Under the pieces are notes generated by a model. It was not told the origin of the DNA. It searched no databases and was given only the letters and a program-made list of their open reading frames with translations. DNA of 64,000 bases from Bacteroidales bacterium (GTDB lineage: Bacteria > Bacteroidota > Bacteroidia > Bacteroidales > UBA932): contig JAFZOK010000024.1 of assembly GCA_017550655.1 (NCBI GenBank), positions 62,001 to 126,000 of the forward strand, in the 5' to 3' direction. This document shows positions 34,411 to 42,848 of the stretch, in pieces. A program made the translations under genes and the position numbers. How positions within the stretch are numbered: the stretch's first letter is position 1; each line of letters starts with the position of its first letter.

Positions 34411-35367
34411 CTACTGCGGGTTAGCAGTGCTGTTTTTGTTTGATGTGTCTGCCAGCAGAATTTCTTTTGGCTTGAAGCTTTGAGGGTTCTTAGGCAGGTA
34501 CTTGTGGAGCAGGATGATGCCCACAACAACAATCAGCGCGCCTGTGCCTACCAGCACCCAGTACCACATGTCGGTTCCGGTAAGCTGGACCATGTTCTCC
34601 CTTGAGGATGCGTCCGGATCCATATCCGGGAATGCCCAGAACAGCATGATTGAGGAGAAGTTGTTTACAAAGTGCATGAAGATCACGGCCCAGATGCTGT
34701 GGCTTCTGTAGTAAACCCATCCGAAGAGGCATCCCAGGACAAATGCCGGAATCGCCTGCCAGAGATTCATGTGCATCGCTCCGAACAGAAGGGCGGACCA
34801 GAGTATGGCCACGGCCGCAGAACCCTTTGACAGCAAGCCTCTTTCTATGGTGCCTCTCATTATGAACTCCTCGAACAGCGGGGCCATTATGGCAACGGAA
34901 ACTATGGTGTCCACAGGCCTGGTGGCTATGCTCTCGAACATATCCTTGAAGTTTTCCGGCATCGGGAAGTTGCTGGTTGCGGGATCAAGAGCCCAGCTCA
35001 GGCCCAATGTCATCAGCATTAGCAAAATGCCCAGTGTCAGCCAGTTGAACTTGCCAATATGCGGAGCGTCCACCTTTACTGGAGCGCACAGCGGATTATG
35101 GCTATTGGCGTTGCCCACCAGCCAGATGAAAATCACCGGGATAATCATCTGGGCAAAATATACAAGGCTCAGTCTTCCGGTCAGGATGCTGGAAAGTCCA
35201 ACAGGATCGGCCTGCGCTAGCTGCGACAGTTCCCCGTTTATAGCTGCGGCAATGAATGCGGCAACTACGGAAAAGACGGATCCCAGAAGAAACAATATCA
35301 GAAGGATCAGGAGGCTTCCTCCTATTCCCGGCCTGTAATAAGCTGGTTTAGATAAAAACTTGCTCAT
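34411..35367 (-). CDS. CPBP-family intramembrane metalloprotease
   Basis: About seven or eight membrane helices are present. The CAAX/CPBP motifs are in order: EEFIMRG (about residue 190), FGAMHMN (about residue 219) and HFVNN (about residue 256). The two glutamates and histidines form the metal site. These proteins are Rce1-like intramembrane proteases of unknown substrate in most bacteria. It lies 4 nt downstream of the nucleotidyltransferase gene. Confidence 0.92.
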   Translation of the reverse strand: MSKFLSKPAYYRPGIGGSLLILLILFLLGSVFSVVAAFIAAAINGELSQLAQADPVGLSSILTGRLSLVYFAQMIIPVIFIWLVGNANSHNPLCAPVKVDAPHIGKFNWLTLGILLMLMTLGLSWALDPATSNFPMPENFKDMFESIATRPVDTIVSVAIMAPLFEEFIMRGTIERGLLSKGSAAVAILWSALLFGAMHMNLWQAIPAFVLGCLFGWVYYRSHSIWAVIFMHFVNNFSSIMLFWAFPDMDPDASSRENMVQLTGTDMWYWVLVGTGALIVVVGIILLHKYLPKNPQSFKPKEILLADTSNKNSTANPQ

Positions 35368-35371
35368 TGTT

Positions 35372-36277
35372 CTAGAATAATGGTGAAGGGTAGGTTCCGT
35401 CCTCTGCCATTTCCTTAAGGCGGGCAACGACTTTTTCGCGATCCTCCTTGTAAGTTACTCCGAACCAGGCGGATGGAGTTGAGAGAACCTTTACGTTCGC
35501 CTTGCCCTCCTCAATCATCCGGCTTACAACGGAAGGAACATAGAATTCCTTCTTTGGCTCGTCGATATTCTGCTTGAGGAACTCCTTGAAGAGAACATCG
35601 GATTCTTCCATATAGTCCGGGGTGAAGCCCCACATATTCATAGATGTGCAGGTCTTTGCAGGAAGGGAATGCTCAACTCCTGCAAGGTTTTCTCCCAGAA
35701 TCTTGCGGCCTTCCTTACGGATGTTGCCGTGCTCTTCCACCTTTACAAGATGGTCCTTGCTGTCCAGCGTGCAGATTCCCCTGGAAACGCTTCCGCTTTC
35801 GGACAGGGTGTTTTTCAGGTAGAAGCCCACCATGCAGAACTTGCCCTTCTGGCCTTTCCGGATCTTGCCAAGGTATTCTGCCAGGCATTTGAAAGATTCC
35901 CTTCCGTAGAAGTCATCCGAGTTGATGACGGCAAACGGCCTGGTTATCACATCCTTTGCGCTGAGAACCGCCTGCCCTGTTCCCCAAGGCTTCTCCCTTG
36001 GAGTCTTTGGACGGAATCCCCTTGGAAGCTTGTCCGGCTCCTGGGTTACTATGGTGTATTTGATTTTGCCTTTGAATTTGGAAGCAACCTTCTCCTCAAA
36101 CTCTGCGCGGAACTTCTCTCTAACCACGAACACAACGTCTGCAAACCCTGCGAGGATAGCATCGTAGATAGAAAAATCCATTATTGTCTCCCCTTTAGGT
36201 CCCACGCCGTCAAGTTGTTTGAGCCCTCCGTACCTGCTGCCCATGCCGGCAGCCATAATCAGAAGTGTTGGTTTCAT
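35372..36277 (-). CDS. Sugar-nucleotidyltransferase-like NTP transferase
   Basis: The N-terminus has the nucleotide-binding signature MAAGMGSRYGGLKQLDGVGP. The metal-binding NSDDFYG lies near residue 110, and GTGQAVLSA is also typical. It is a single-domain enzyme of 301 residues related to sugar-1-phosphate nucleotidyltransferases; the sugar is not known. The ATG at 36277 is the natural start of the Rossmann fold. Confidence 0.88.
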   Translation of the reverse strand: MKPTLLIMAAGMGSRYGGLKQLDGVGPKGETIMDFSIYDAILAGFADVVFVVREKFRAEFEEKVASKFKGKIKYTIVTQEPDKLPRGFRPKTPREKPWGTGQAVLSAKDVITRPFAVINSDDFYGRESFKCLAEYLGKIRKGQKGKFCMVGFYLKNTLSESGSVSRGICTLDSKDHLVKVEEHGNIRKEGRKILGENLAGVEHSLPAKTCTSMNMWGFTPDYMEESDVLFKEFLKQNIDEPKKEFYVPSVVSRMIEEGKANVKVLSTPSAWFGVTYKEDREKVVARLKEMAEDGTYPSPLF

Positions 36278-36301
36278 TTTATTTCTTAAATTTGTAAAGT
36301 T

Positions 36302-36415
36302 TTCGAGGTGCAAAGATAGTGCAAGCCGAGCGAAAAGCAAACAAAGTTTGCTTATCCGAGGCGCAGCCTATCTTGCGAGCGAAGCGAGAAAGATAGTGCA
36401 AATCGAGGCTTAATC
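36302..36415. repeat. Intergenic palindromic repeat (AAGATAGTGCAA element)
   Basis: AAGATAG (36313-36319) pairs with CTATCTT (about 36368-36374). Inside lies AGCAAAC-AAA-GTTTGCT, a 7-bp hairpin. A second direct copy of AAAGATAGTGCAA follows at about 36389-36401. Sequences of this kind are found between many Bacteroidales genes. It fills the gap between the nucleotidyltransferase and the ftsB-like gene. Confidence 0.7.
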
Positions 36416-36433
36416 AACTAAAAATTTACGGCA

Positions 36434-36766
36434 GTGAGCTTCTTTGGCAGACTAAGTGAAAAGCCCGGATTCAGGCAAGTGTTCAAGGTATTGAAGAACA
36501 AGTACTTCATAGTCACGGCTGCGTTCCTGATATGGATATTCTTCTTCGACACCAACAACCTCATATCCTGGTACAGGGATCTCAAGCAGCTTGCATGGCA
36601 GAACCGCCAGAAGGTTTATTACCAGGAAGCCATACGCCAGGCGGACGAGAAACTCAACGAGCTTACATCCAACAAGGACTCCCTGGAAAAGTTTGCCCGG
36701 GAGCAGTTCCTTTTCCACGAAGCGGGAGAGGATATCTATGTGGTTGATGACCAGTCAGAAGACTGA
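36434..36766 (+). CDS. Septum formation initiator (FtsB/DivIC-like)
   Basis: The 110-residue protein has a short cytoplasmic N-terminus, one transmembrane helix (FIVTAAFLIWIFFF, about residues 25-38), and a coiled-coil (AIRQADEKLNELTSNKDSLEKF), then FAREQFLFHEAGEDIYVV. This is the FtsB/DivIC pattern of the divisome complex with FtsL and FtsQ. The start is GTG. Confidence 0.9.
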   Translation: MSFFGRLSEKPGFRQVFKVLKNKYFIVTAAFLIWIFFFDTNNLISWYRDLKQLAWQNRQKVYYQEAIRQADEKLNELTSNKDSLEKFAREQFLFHEAGEDIYVVDDQSED

Positions 36767-36774
36767 TTTCAGGG

Positions 36775-38124
36775 TTAGATTCCAGTATAGTTCTGAGGCG
36801 TGACGGAAAGCATCTCTTTCTTCACGCTTTCTTTTATTTTCAGGCCATTGACAAACTCAGCGATGCTTTCCCTTGTGATCTTGGTGTTGACTCTGGTCAG
36901 CTCCTTGAGCGTCTCGTACGGGTGCGGATAGCCTTCTCTGCGGAGGATTGTCTGCATAGCCTCGGCCACAACGGCCCAGTTGTCTTCCAGGTCGGCATTC
37001 AGCTTCTCCTTGTTGAGGATCAGCTTTCCAAGGCCTTTCTTCAGCGATTTGAGTGCAATGACCGTATGTGCCAACGGAACTCCGACATTCCTGAGGACGG
37101 TGGAGTCTGTAAGGTCTCTCTGCATCCTGGAAACCGGGAGCTTTGCACTCAGATGCTCGAATACGGCGTTAGCCACTCCGAGGTTGCCCTCCGCGTTCTC
37201 AAAGTCAATAGGATTGACCTTGTGCGGCATCGCTGAGGAACCGACTTCTCCTGCCTTGATCTTCTGCTTGAAGTATTCCATTGAGATGTAAGTCCATACA
37301 TCACGGCAGAGGTCTATCAGTATCGTGTTGATTCTCTTGAGATTGTCGAACAGGGCGGCAAGGTTGTCGTAATGCTCTATCTGTGTTGTTGGATAGGAGC
37401 GGACAAGACCGAAGGCATCCTTTTGGAATGTGGTGGCGAACTTGTTCCAGTCGATATCCGGATAGGCCACCTTGTGGGCGTTCATGCCTCCGGTTGCGCC
37501 TCCGAATTTGGAGGAATAAGGCACGGTCTTAAGAAGCTTGAGCTGCTTGTCCAGCCTTTCCACGAATACCTTGATCTCCTTGCCCAGGCGGGTAGGGGAA
37601 GCCGGCTGTCCGTGGGTATGGGCCAGCAACGGAACATCCTTCCACTCCTTTGCATATCCTTCCAGAATCTTCTTTACTTCCAGAAGCTGAGGAAGATACA
37701 CATTCTCCACGCCCTCTTTCAGGCTCAAAGGCACGGCCGTGTTGTTAATGTCCTGGCTGGTCAGCCCGAAGTGCACGAACTCGGAATACTTCTCAATCTT
37801 CAGCCTCTTGAATTCTTCCTTGATGAAGTATTCAACGGCCTTCACGTCGTGGTTTGTGATCTTCTCGATATCCTTGACTTTCTGCGCCTGCTCTACCGTA
37901 AGATCATTATAAATCTTTCTCAGCGATGAGAACTTACCCTTAGGGAAGCCCTTCAGCTGAGGAAGAGGGATGCTGCAAAGGGCGATGAAATATTCGATTT
38001 CCACCCTTACGCGGTATCTTATGAGAGCATACTCTGAGAAATAATCGCTGAGGATTTCTACTTTGTCACGATATCTCCCGTCTATTGGAGAAACTGCCGT
38101 AAGTGCCTGAAATGCCTTATCCAT
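36775..38124 (-). CDS. purB: Adenylosuccinate lyase
   Basis: PurB acts twice in purine synthesis (SAICAR to AICAR and adenylosuccinate to AMP). Recognisable parts are SPIDGRYRDKV at the N-terminus, HFGLTSQDINNTA with the catalytic region, AHTHGQPASPT, and the fumarase/lyase signature GSSAMPHKVNPIDFEN. The 449-residue length is of the long form. The ATG at 38124 is the natural start. Confidence 0.97.
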   Translation of the reverse strand: MDKAFQALTAVSPIDGRYRDKVEILSDYFSEYALIRYRVRVEIEYFIALCSIPLPQLKGFPKGKFSSLRKIYNDLTVEQAQKVKDIEKITNHDVKAVEYFIKEEFKRLKIEKYSEFVHFGLTSQDINNTAVPLSLKEGVENVYLPQLLEVKKILEGYAKEWKDVPLLAHTHGQPASPTRLGKEIKVFVERLDKQLKLLKTVPYSSKFGGATGGMNAHKVAYPDIDWNKFATTFQKDAFGLVRSYPTTQIEHYDNLAALFDNLKRINTILIDLCRDVWTYISMEYFKQKIKAGEVGSSAMPHKVNPIDFENAEGNLGVANAVFEHLSAKLPVSRMQRDLTDSTVLRNVGVPLAHTVIALKSLKKGLGKLILNKEKLNADLEDNWAVVAEAMQTILRREGYPHPYETLKELTRVNTKITRESIAEFVNGLKIKESVKKEMLSVTPQNYTGI

Positions 38125-38176
38125 ATAACTGAAATTTTGACTCACAAAGATAATGTTTTTATGCGAAGGGCGAGTG

Positions 38177-39028
38177 TCAAAAGGTACCATCGCCCCGGAG
38201 GCTCATCTTTTCATAAAGTTTAGCCACATGGACGGCTTCTTTCACGTCGTGTACCCGGAGGATGGTGGCTCCTTTCTGCAAAGCCCTGAAGTTCAGCACG
38301 CAGGTTGCCGGAAGGCTTTCTTCAGGAGTAATTCCCAGAAGCTTGTAGATCATGGACTTTCTGGAAAGTCCCGCCAGAACCGGCCGTTCCAGGCTCTGGA
38401 ACTGGTCCAACCCTTCTAAAAGCTCGTAATTCTGCTCAACGGTCTTGGCAAAACCGAATCCGGGATCCAGAATCCAGTCTTCTATCCCGAACTTCTCCGC
38501 TTTCTCCGCGAATTCCTCAAAATACCGCTTTACCTCAGCGACGACTCCCTTGGGATAATCCGTCATAGACTGCATAGTATCCGGCGTACCCCGCTTGTGC
38601 ATTGCGATGTAGGTCAATCCATAATCCGCAACGGTGGATAGCATTTCAGGATCATCTTCCCCGGTGGAAATATCGTTGACAATAACAGGCCCCATAATAT
38701 CACAAACCTTTCTGACTATCTCGCTTCTGAACGTGTCTATGGAGATTTCCGGAACGGTATTCCCCTCGCAGAACCTTTCCGAGGCAATTTCCGCCAGCCT
38801 TTCCAGCGGCTTTTCCAGATATTCCCATTCCTGCTCAAGGGTGACAGGAGTGCTGCCCGGACGGGTGGAGCAGGCTCCGATATCAATGATATCCGCCCCG
38901 TCCTCAATCATCTGGAGATAGGCTTTTTCCACATCCTCAACGGTTATCCTGCGGCTCTTCCCGTAGAAAGACTCGTTGTTGATGTTGATGATTCCCATCA
39001 CCCGGATGTTAACTTTGTTTTTACTCAT
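38177..39028 (-). CDS. folP: Dihydropteroate synthase
   Basis: FolP joins pABA with the pterin pyrophosphate in folate synthesis and is the sulfonamide target. Motifs are MGIININNESFYGKSR (pterin-binding loop; the family usually has NxTPDSF), DIGACSTRPGS, and DPGFGFAKT. The final segment carries RVHDVKEAV. The loop-1 variant NNESFYG is a common Bacteroidota form. The ATG at 39028 is used rather than a TTG 9 nt upstream. Confidence 0.95.
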   Translation of the reverse strand: MSKNKVNIRVMGIININNESFYGKSRRITVEDVEKAYLQMIEDGADIIDIGACSTRPGSTPVTLEQEWEYLEKPLERLAEIASERFCEGNTVPEISIDTFRSEIVRKVCDIMGPVIVNDISTGEDDPEMLSTVADYGLTYIAMHKRGTPDTMQSMTDYPKGVVAEVKRYFEEFAEKAEKFGIEDWILDPGFGFAKTVEQNYELLEGLDQFQSLERPVLAGLSRKSMIYKLLGITPEESLPATCVLNFRALQKGATILRVHDVKEAVHVAKLYEKMSLRGDGTF

Positions 39029-39223
39029 CTTTTTCAAGAATCATTGTATAGCAATGACAAATGCAAAGATAATGGTTGAAATGATGTGTTATAGTCAGTA
39101 ATCCCATAATTTCATCAATGATAATGATATTTTTCTTACTTTAGCAGAAACAAAATACTATGTTTTAATGCGGGTTAAAAAATATCTAAAAGGAATATTG
39201 TTTTATGATAAAGTTGCTCAAAA

Positions 39224-39796
39224 ATGAAAAGATTACTAAAATATTTCATTGCTCTAGTTATTTCAATTTTGGGCATTAAACTATGTGTTATAATTGTGAA
39301 GTTAGTGTTAATTCCTATTCATTTTTTCTTTATAGATTACAACATGGATCCGTACATAAACAATCTTTCTAGTAAAGATTCAGCCTTTACGAAAACTGCG
39401 AACTATTTTATTAAACTAATTCCGTCTAATTATAAATATGAATATGCGTTATTATACAAAAAGAACAGTCGTAGAAAACGAACAATAATTCTAAGGGCAG
39501 AAGATTCTGATGATGAATCGTTTATTATAAAAAACGTTTCATATCGCAGCAGGGATTTTGACAGTTTTTTGAATTGTATAGGTATTCAAAAGAATCAAAT
39601 AGACACACTAGACACATATATGAGTAATATAAAGTGCAACTATATTGAGTGGTTGAATAATAGCAATGGCAATCCTTCCGTAAAAATGAAAATGAAAGAG
39701 AGCGATATTTATTCATATTTATATTATGACTCGTTACAGGTTATAAACCATTGCTCATATGATTCAATTACGCATATCAGAATCAAGGGTCTATAG
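39224..39796 (+). CDS. Unknown membrane-anchored protein, AT-rich orphan
   Basis: I do not recognise it. A single hydrophobic N-terminal helix (about residues 6-35) anchors it. The rest is rich in Lys, Asn, Ser and Tyr with no known motif. Its base composition is far more AT-rich than the flanking folP and tmk genes, and the upstream 195 bp is likewise AT-rich and without features, so the block from about 39.04 to 39.85 kb may be recently acquired. Confidence 0.6.
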   Translation: MKRLLKYFIALVISILGIKLCVIIVKLVLIPIHFFFIDYNMDPYINNLSSKDSAFTKTANYFIKLIPSNYKYEYALLYKKNSRRKRTIILRAEDSDDESFIIKNVSYRSRDFDSFLNCIGIQKNQIDTLDTYMSNIKCNYIEWLNNSNGNPSVKMKMKESDIYSYLYYDSLQVINHCSYDSITHIRIKGL

Positions 39797-39908
39797 GACA
39801 AAAAGGTATTTTTTTATGCTTAGAAAATAATATTTAGAGTGGCTTTAAGTGAACAGATTTCCAGACACACTTTTTGAAACACTACCTCCAAAACAAAATG
39901 AACCATTT

Positions 39909-40583
39909 ATGCTGATAGTTATAGAAGGACTGGACGGTGCCGGAAAGAGCACCCAGGTCAAAAGGCTCAAGGAATACATCGTTGAAAAGGGATATGATCT
40001 GGAATACCTCCATTTCCCGAGGTATGAGGCTCCCATTTACGGAGATCTGGTAGGGGAGTTCCTAAGGGGAGGATTCGGAGATTTGAACCAGGTGCATCCG
40101 AAACTTGTGGCACTGCTCTATGCGCTTGACAGGCAGGATGCTGCAGCATCGCTGAGGAAGGCTCTGAAGGCAGGTAAGACTGTCCTTCTGGACAGGTATG
40201 TTTATTCCAACATCGCATATCAGTGCTCCAAGATAACAGACAGGGAAGAGAGGGAGAAGCTCCGCAGCTGGATATTCTCTCTGGAGTATGAATTCTACAA
40301 GATTCCGCGCCCGGACGTGAACATTTACCTTAACGTGCCTCTGGATTTTATTGCTTCCCGCCTGGCTTCTTCCCGCAGCGAGGACTCTGACCGCGACTAC
40401 CTCAACGGGCAGAGGGATATCCACGAGGAGAGGATCAGTTTCCAGGAAGGCGTAAGGAAGATGTATCTTGAAGAATGTGAAAGAGATGCTGATTTCCAGA
40501 AAGTTGAATGTATGGCGGAGGATGGCTCCATGCTTCCTCCGGACGAGATATTTGAACGCATAAAGGAAAAACTGCCATTGTGA
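39909..40583 (+). CDS. tmk: Thymidylate kinase
   Basis: Tmk phosphorylates dTMP to dTDP. The P-loop is EGLDGAGKST, the base-binding region is DRYVYSNIAYQ, and the LID region contains SSRSEDSDRDY. The 224-residue length is normal. The ATG at 39909 begins the standard N-terminus. Confidence 0.96.
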   Translation: MLIVIEGLDGAGKSTQVKRLKEYIVEKGYDLEYLHFPRYEAPIYGDLVGEFLRGGFGDLNQVHPKLVALLYALDRQDAAASLRKALKAGKTVLLDRYVYSNIAYQCSKITDREEREKLRSWIFSLEYEFYKIPRPDVNIYLNVPLDFIASRLASSRSEDSDRDYLNGQRDIHEERISFQEGVRKMYLEECERDADFQKVECMAEDGSMLPPDEIFERIKEKLPL

Positions 40584-40681
40584 TCGTTGATTGATATTAT
40601 TCTCCTGGTGTTATACGGGAAAGATTACATGCTACCTTTTATTGAAAAATTGCAGATGCTGATAGTGGAACCCTTGGTATT

Positions 40682-42016
40682 ATGTTTTGGAAGTTGTTGA
40701 GAAAAGCGGCCCGTTACCTGGTGGGAATCGTGTTCATCGCTTCGGGATTCCTGAAGGGAGTGGATCCGGTCGGCACATCGCTGAAGGTAAAGGAATATTT
40801 CCACGCCTTCCTTGGGATGGATCCGGGGCACTGGGCTCTGTGGCTGGGGATTGCGCTTTGCGCCGTGGAGTTCCTGACGGGAGTCTGCATTCTCAAGGTC
40901 ATCAAGTTCCGCTTTTTCTCCCTGATAGCCCTCCTTATGAGCCTGTTCTTTGCGGGGGTTACACTCTATTCCGCCATTACCGGGAAGGTTGAGGACTGCG
41001 GCTGTTTCGGAGACGTTATCCATCTGGAACCTTGGCCGTCTTTCTACAAGAACATTGTGCTTGTGGTTCTTACGACATACCTATACAGCCAGAGGCACAG
41101 GGCCCGTCCGATAGCCGGCAACTTCTGGCAGTGGGCTTTTATGCTTGGATATGCCATATTCATCGTTGGAGTGGCGTTGTATTCAATGAGGGAACTTCCT
41201 CCGGCAGACCTGACTGATTTCCGCCCGGGAAGAGACCTCTTCAAGGGAGATTCCACGGCTCTTGTCAAATACAAGACAGAGATAATCTACTCCAAGGATG
41301 GAGTCCGCAAGTCTTTCAGCCTCAACCACCTTCCGGATTCAACCTGGAAATACGAGGAAACCGTATCCACCGTTGTGGAAGGCAGCGAGAAGGTTGCCAG
41401 GCAGATGCCTTTCCTCCTTAAGAATTCCTTTGGAGAAGATGTAACCCAGGCTGTTCTGAAGTCCGAATCTCCTGTTGTTTTCATCTCTTTCTACGATGCT
41501 TCCGGAATCACTCACGATGATCTTGGCAAGCTGAAGAATCTCGGCGATTCACTCAACTTTGGACGCCATCGTGCTGATGTCTATGTGCTCAGCGCAATGA
41601 CTGAGGATGAAACTGTCAAAAGCCTTCAGCCAATCGCCGACGCTATTGAAAATGAGGCGATCTCAGACGTGTTCTCCTCTTCCTACACTCAAAGGAGCCT
41701 GCCTTTCGGCATAGTCTATTCCGATTTCAAGTCTGTTATCACCTTCAACCGCTCCAACGGCGGTGCCACCTATGTCAACAAGGGCATCATCGTGAAGAAA
41801 TGGAGCGCCGCCAAATATTCCAACAGCAAGATCATTTCCGCCATAACCAAGAATCCTTATATGCTTACCAGGGGCAGCGAGGGGCATTCAAGGGTATTCC
41901 TGATAGTCTCCCTGGCAATCATTATCGGTATGGCTATGATAATAAGGTTAATATTCAAAGCCCTCTACAAGACCGTCAAAGGCACCGTAGACGTTCTTGA
42001 AGATATGGGCGAGTAA
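40682..42016 (+). CDS. DoxX/MauE-type membrane protein of the BT_3928 family
   Basis: The N-terminal third has four membrane helices with FLKGVDP and the cysteine motif EDCGCFGD seen in MauE-like redox membrane domains. A fifth helix precedes an extracytoplasmic region, with thioredoxin-like spacing in SPVVFISFYDASG but no CxxC. A last helix lies near residue 405-425. This combination is known as the BT_3928 family; function is not established. The next gene is 17 nt downstream. Confidence 0.85.
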   Translation: MFWKLLRKAARYLVGIVFIASGFLKGVDPVGTSLKVKEYFHAFLGMDPGHWALWLGIALCAVEFLTGVCILKVIKFRFFSLIALLMSLFFAGVTLYSAITGKVEDCGCFGDVIHLEPWPSFYKNIVLVVLTTYLYSQRHRARPIAGNFWQWAFMLGYAIFIVGVALYSMRELPPADLTDFRPGRDLFKGDSTALVKYKTEIIYSKDGVRKSFSLNHLPDSTWKYEETVSTVVEGSEKVARQMPFLLKNSFGEDVTQAVLKSESPVVFISFYDASGITHDDLGKLKNLGDSLNFGRHRADVYVLSAMTEDETVKSLQPIADAIENEAISDVFSSSYTQRSLPFGIVYSDFKSVITFNRSNGGATYVNKGIIVKKWSAAKYSNSKIISAITKNPYMLTRGSEGHSRVFLIVSLAIIIGMAMIIRLIFKALYKTVKGTVDVLEDMGE

Positions 42017-42033
42017 TCATACAAGGCTCAATT

Positions 42034-42834
42034 ATGAAAAAATCTTTTATAGTCCTCTTGTGCGCTCTGCTGGCAGTTTCATGCGGAGTTAACGGAAACT
42101 TAGCCTCTTATCATTTTCACTACGACGATCTCTTCGGTTCCCCTCAGGATGTTACCTTCGTTGAAATCAATCCCAGGAAGTATAAATTCTTGGTGGTTGA
42201 CCACAAGGCTCTGAAAAGAACTTCAGAGGTGGCTGCGGAGGTGGGGGCTGTTGCCGCAATAAACGGAACATTCTACAATATGAAAAAGGGCGGAAGCGTT
42301 TGCTATCTCCAGATAGACGGGGTTGTAGCTGATACCACAAAAGGTAGTGATATGAAATTACGGACGAATGGTGCCGTAGTAGTCAGAAAGGGGAAACTCT
42401 CAGTAGAACCTTGGAGTCGGGAAAAAGAAAAGAGATTCATTAATAAACCAGGCAGGCGTACATCTGTTATGGCCACGATGCCGCTTTTGATAAAAGACGG
42501 ATATGCCGTTGAACTGCCTTATTACAAGGGATTTTCAGACAAGCGCCATCCACGCAGCGTGGTGTTCGAGAAAGACGGTAAGATCTGCTTAATGGTGATT
42601 GACGGCCGCAGCAAGGGCAATGCCGCCGGAATGACTCTGGATGAAGTTCAGCGATATCTCCTTTCCATGGATGGCGGCAAGGGCTGCCAAAACGCTGTGA
42701 ATCTTGATGGCGGCGGCTCCTCCACCCTCTGGATAGTGAAGGAAGGAGTCCTGAATCACCCGTCAGACAACAGTAAGTTTGACCATAAAGGAGAAAGGCG
42801 TGTAGCCAATAGCATACACGCCCTTCCACGATAG
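42034..42834 (+). CDS. Phosphodiester glycosidase (NAGPA-domain) lipoprotein
   Basis: A lipoprotein signal (LLAVSC) is followed by the phosphodiester glycosidase/NAGPA domain: VAAINGTFYNM, RRTSVMAT, GMTLDEVQRYLLSM, and the typical AVNLDGGGSSTLW near the C-terminus. Such enzymes cleave sugar-phosphodiester links. Its last codons contain the terminator hairpin for the convergent infB. Confidence 0.92.
   Translation: MKKSFIVLLCALLAVSCGVNGNLASYHFHYDDLFGSPQDVTFVEINPRKYKFLVVDHKALKRTSEVAAEVGAVAAINGTFYNMKKGGSVCYLQIDGVVADTTKGSDMKLRTNGAVVVRKGKLSVEPWSREKEKRFINKPGRRTSVMATMPLLIKDGYAVELPYYKGFSDKRHPRSVVFEKDGKICLMVIDGRSKGNAAGMTLDEVQRYLLSMDGGKGCQNAVNLDGGGSSTLWIVKEGVLNHPSDNSKFDHKGERRVANSIHALPR
42797..42822 (-). 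terminator. Terminator of infB embedded in the NAGPA gene
   Basis: On the minus strand GGCGTGTA/TACACGCC forms an 8-bp stem with a 10-nt loop, followed by TTTCTCCTTT. It lies inside the last 40 nt of the convergent coding region. Confidence 0.6.
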
Positions 42835-42848
42835 TTCTGAGATTCTTT

